Source: Flavobacterium orientale (GTDB taxonomy: Bacteria; Bacteroidota; Bacteroidia; Flavobacteriales; Flavobacteriaceae). Taken from it: DNA of 64,000 nt. The stretch lies in assembly GCF_014638005.1 (NCBI RefSeq), contig NZ_BMFG01000004.1:186001-250000 (forward strand), given 5' to 3'. The number at the start of each line of letters is the position of its first letter. The first letter of the stretch is position 1. Under the pieces are notes generated by a model, which saw nothing but the letters and a program-made list of their open reading frames with translations, did no database searches and was not told the origin of the DNA. Of this stretch, positions 62,537-64,000 are shown one piece after another. The position numbers and the translations under genes are program-made.

Positions 62537-64000
62537 TTAATATGCTTTAGCAAATAACACTCTTCCAACTGAAGGTTTTCCACTAAACATACAGCTTCCC
62601 GACTCTTCTTTTCTGTCCAAAGGAATACAACGAATTGTTGCTTTTGTCTGTTCTTTAATTTTTTCTTCAGTTTCAGATGTACCGTCCCAATGAGCCGAAA
62701 AGAAGCCTCCTTTAGTATCTAATAGTGACTTAAACTCTTCAAAACTATTTACTTCCGTGATGTGACTGTTTCTATATTCGAAAGCTCTATCGAACAAACT
62801 CTTTTGAATTGTATCCAATAAGTTTTCAATATATTTTTCAATACCTTCACTTGAAACTACCTCTTTGGTCAGTGTATCTCTTCGTGCTACCTCAAAAGTT
62901 TCATTTTCTAAATCTTTAGGACCAACAGCAATACGAATTGGCACTCCTTTTAATTCATATTCATTGAACTTAAATCCCGGTTTATGAGTTGTTCTGTTAT
63001 CAAATTTTACAGAAATTTTTAATTTTCGTAGAGTTGAAACTAATTTTTCTACTTCAACAGAAATTGCTTCCAACTGTTCATCAGATTTGTAAATAGGCAC
63101 TACAACCACTTGAATTGGAGCCAAATTTGGTGGTAATACTAATCCATTATCATCAGAATGAGTCATCACTAATGCTCCCATTAATCGTGTCGAAACACCC
63201 CATGATGTCCCCCAAACGTGTTCTTGCTTCCCTTCTGCATTTGCAAATTTTACATCAAATGCTTTTGCAAAATTCTGACCTAAAAAGTGCGAAGTTCCTG
63301 CTTGTAATGCTTTTCCGTCTTGCATTAAGGCTTCTATACAATACGTTTCAATTGCTCCTGCAAACCGTTCTGATTCTGTTTTAACTCCTTTAACAACAGG
63401 CATTGCCATAAAGTTTTCTGCAAATTCAGCATAAACATTCATCATTTTTACTGATTCTTCAATGGCTTCTGCTGGAGTTGAATGTGCAGTATGACCTTCT
63501 TGCCACAAAAATTCTGCTGTTCTTAAAAATAATCGAGTTCGCATTTCCCATCTAACTACATTGGCCCATTGATTAATTAACAAGGGTAAATCTCTGTAGG
63601 ATTGAATCCAATTTTTATACGTACTCCAAATAATTGCTTCACTCGTTGGTCTTACAATCAACTCTTCCTCAAGTTTTGCATTGGGGTCAACCATTAATTT
63701 CCCTTTATTATCCGGATCATTTTTTAATCTGTAATGGGTAACTATCGCACATTCTTTTGCGAATCCTTCTGCATTTTTTTCTTCAGCTTCAAACATGCTT
63801 TTTGGAACAAACAATGGAAAATAGGCATTAGAATGTCCTGTTTCTTTAAACATCCTATCTAATTCTGCTTGCATTTTTTCCCATATTGCATAACCATATG
63901 GTTTGATAACCATACATCCTCTGACTCCTGAGTTCTCTGCTAAATCAGCTTTAACTACTAGTTCATTGTACCATTTTGAATAATCCTCGGCTCTTTGGGT
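62537..64000 (-). CDS. proS: Prolyl-tRNA synthetase (5' end outside the window)
   Basis: Charges tRNA-Pro. The visible 487 residues cover nearly the whole enzyme; the reading frame stays open to the window edge ([10 protein letters not shown] and on), so the start codon lies beyond 64000. Class II motif 2 is seen in [18 protein letters not shown] (near residue 160 of the visible part) and motif 3 in [18 protein letters not shown], followed by an anticodon-binding domain and the C-terminal domain ending [11 protein letters not shown]. This is the short archaeal/eukaryotic-like ProS type without the bacterial editing insertion. The C-terminal zinc-domain Cys residues are few here. Confidence 0.94.
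   Translation of the reverse strand, partial: TQRAEDYSKWYNELVVKADLAENSGVRGCMVIKPYGYAIWEKMQAELDRMFKETGHSNAYFPLFVPKSMFEAEEKNAEGFAKECAIVTHYRLKNDPDNKGKLMVDPNAKLEEELIVRPTSEAIIWSTYKNWIQSYRDLPLLINQWANVVRWEMRTRLFLRTAEFLWQEGHTAHSTPAEAIEESVKMMNVYAEFAENFMAMPVVKGVKTESERFAGAIETYCIEALMQDGKALQAGTSHFLGQNFAKAFDVKFANAEGKQEHVWGTSWGVSTRLMGALVMTHSDDNGLVLPPNLAPIQVVVVPIYKSDEQLEAISVEVEKLVSTLRKLKISVKFDNRTTHKPGFKFNEYELKGVPIRIAVGPKDLENETFEVARRDTLTKEVVSSEGIEKYIENLLDTIQKSLFDRAFEYRNSHITEVNSFEEFKSLLDTKGGFFSAHWDGTSETEEKIKEQTKATIRCIPLDRKEESGSCMFSGKPSVGRVLFAKAY

Overview
The window is a chromosomal segment of a member of the Bacteroidota, most likely Flavobacteriaceae close to Flavobacterium. The evidence is the AT-rich sequence, the near absence of Shine-Dalgarno sites, repeated promoters of the Bacteroidota type (a TTG or TTTG -33 element, about 17-20 nt, then TAnnTTTG), and family-typical gene orders such as tpx-dgkA-ftsK-lolA-like-lptF/G-ribBA, thrA-thrB and parE-parC. 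I see no insertion sequence, prophage block, CRISPR array or rRNA operon, so this is mostly core genome.

Layout. 1-2.2 kb: peroxide defence (2-Cys peroxiredoxin, small thioredoxin, a small uncharacterised protein, thiol peroxidase). 2.2-8.3 kb: envelope and cell cycle genes (diacylglycerol kinase, FtsK, LolA-like carrier, LptF/G permease) ending in a RibBA whose GTP cyclohydrolase half has lost its zinc ligands. 8.4-14.4 kb: tRNA-Ser(UGA), a secreted M43 metalloprotease, an AI-2E-family permease, a methyltransferase, a VanX-type dipeptidase and a tRNA-Arg/Pro/Ser cluster. 14.7-25.5 kb: thiolase, NlpC/P60 hydrolase, TPR protein, gyrA, clpC and a RimB-like/RimK fusion. 25.7-34 kb: hutH, a TlpA-like lipoprotein, the NAD(P)HX repair enzyme, and thrA-thrB preceded by a short ORF rich in Thr codons. 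34-42 kb: RNA and small-molecule methyltransferases, ZIP transporter, murQ, small unknowns, TerC, and an operon of alpha/beta hydrolase, ECF sigma factor and a membrane protein. 42-53.6 kb (minus strand): fhs, parC, parE, DUF2459 protein, transglutaminase-like protein, ychF and rocD. 53.8-64 kb: DASS transporter, rlmD, two outer-surface unknowns, thrC, a PAS sensor kinase with a response regulator, rpsT, two tRNA-Glu genes and the 3' part of proS.

Shared functions. Threonine synthesis is represented by thrA, thrB and the separate thrC. Amino-acid catabolism toward glutamate is represented by hutH and rocD, which lie far apart but share a GCAAACGTTTKC palindrome near their promoters, suggesting a common LacI-type regulator. 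Translation is represented by seven tRNA-related loci (six tRNA genes plus proS), rpsT, RNA methyltransferases and YchF. All three tRNA transcription units share an unusually conserved start region, TTTGCAMYCGCAA, directly on the -7 box.

The most interesting non-coding signals are the Thr-rich leader ORF before thrA, the shared hutH/rocD palindrome, the tRNA promoter motif, and several intergenic elements built from repeated short words, including a perfect 24-bp inverted repeat inside the thrAB operon. I found no clear undescribed defence or mobile system.
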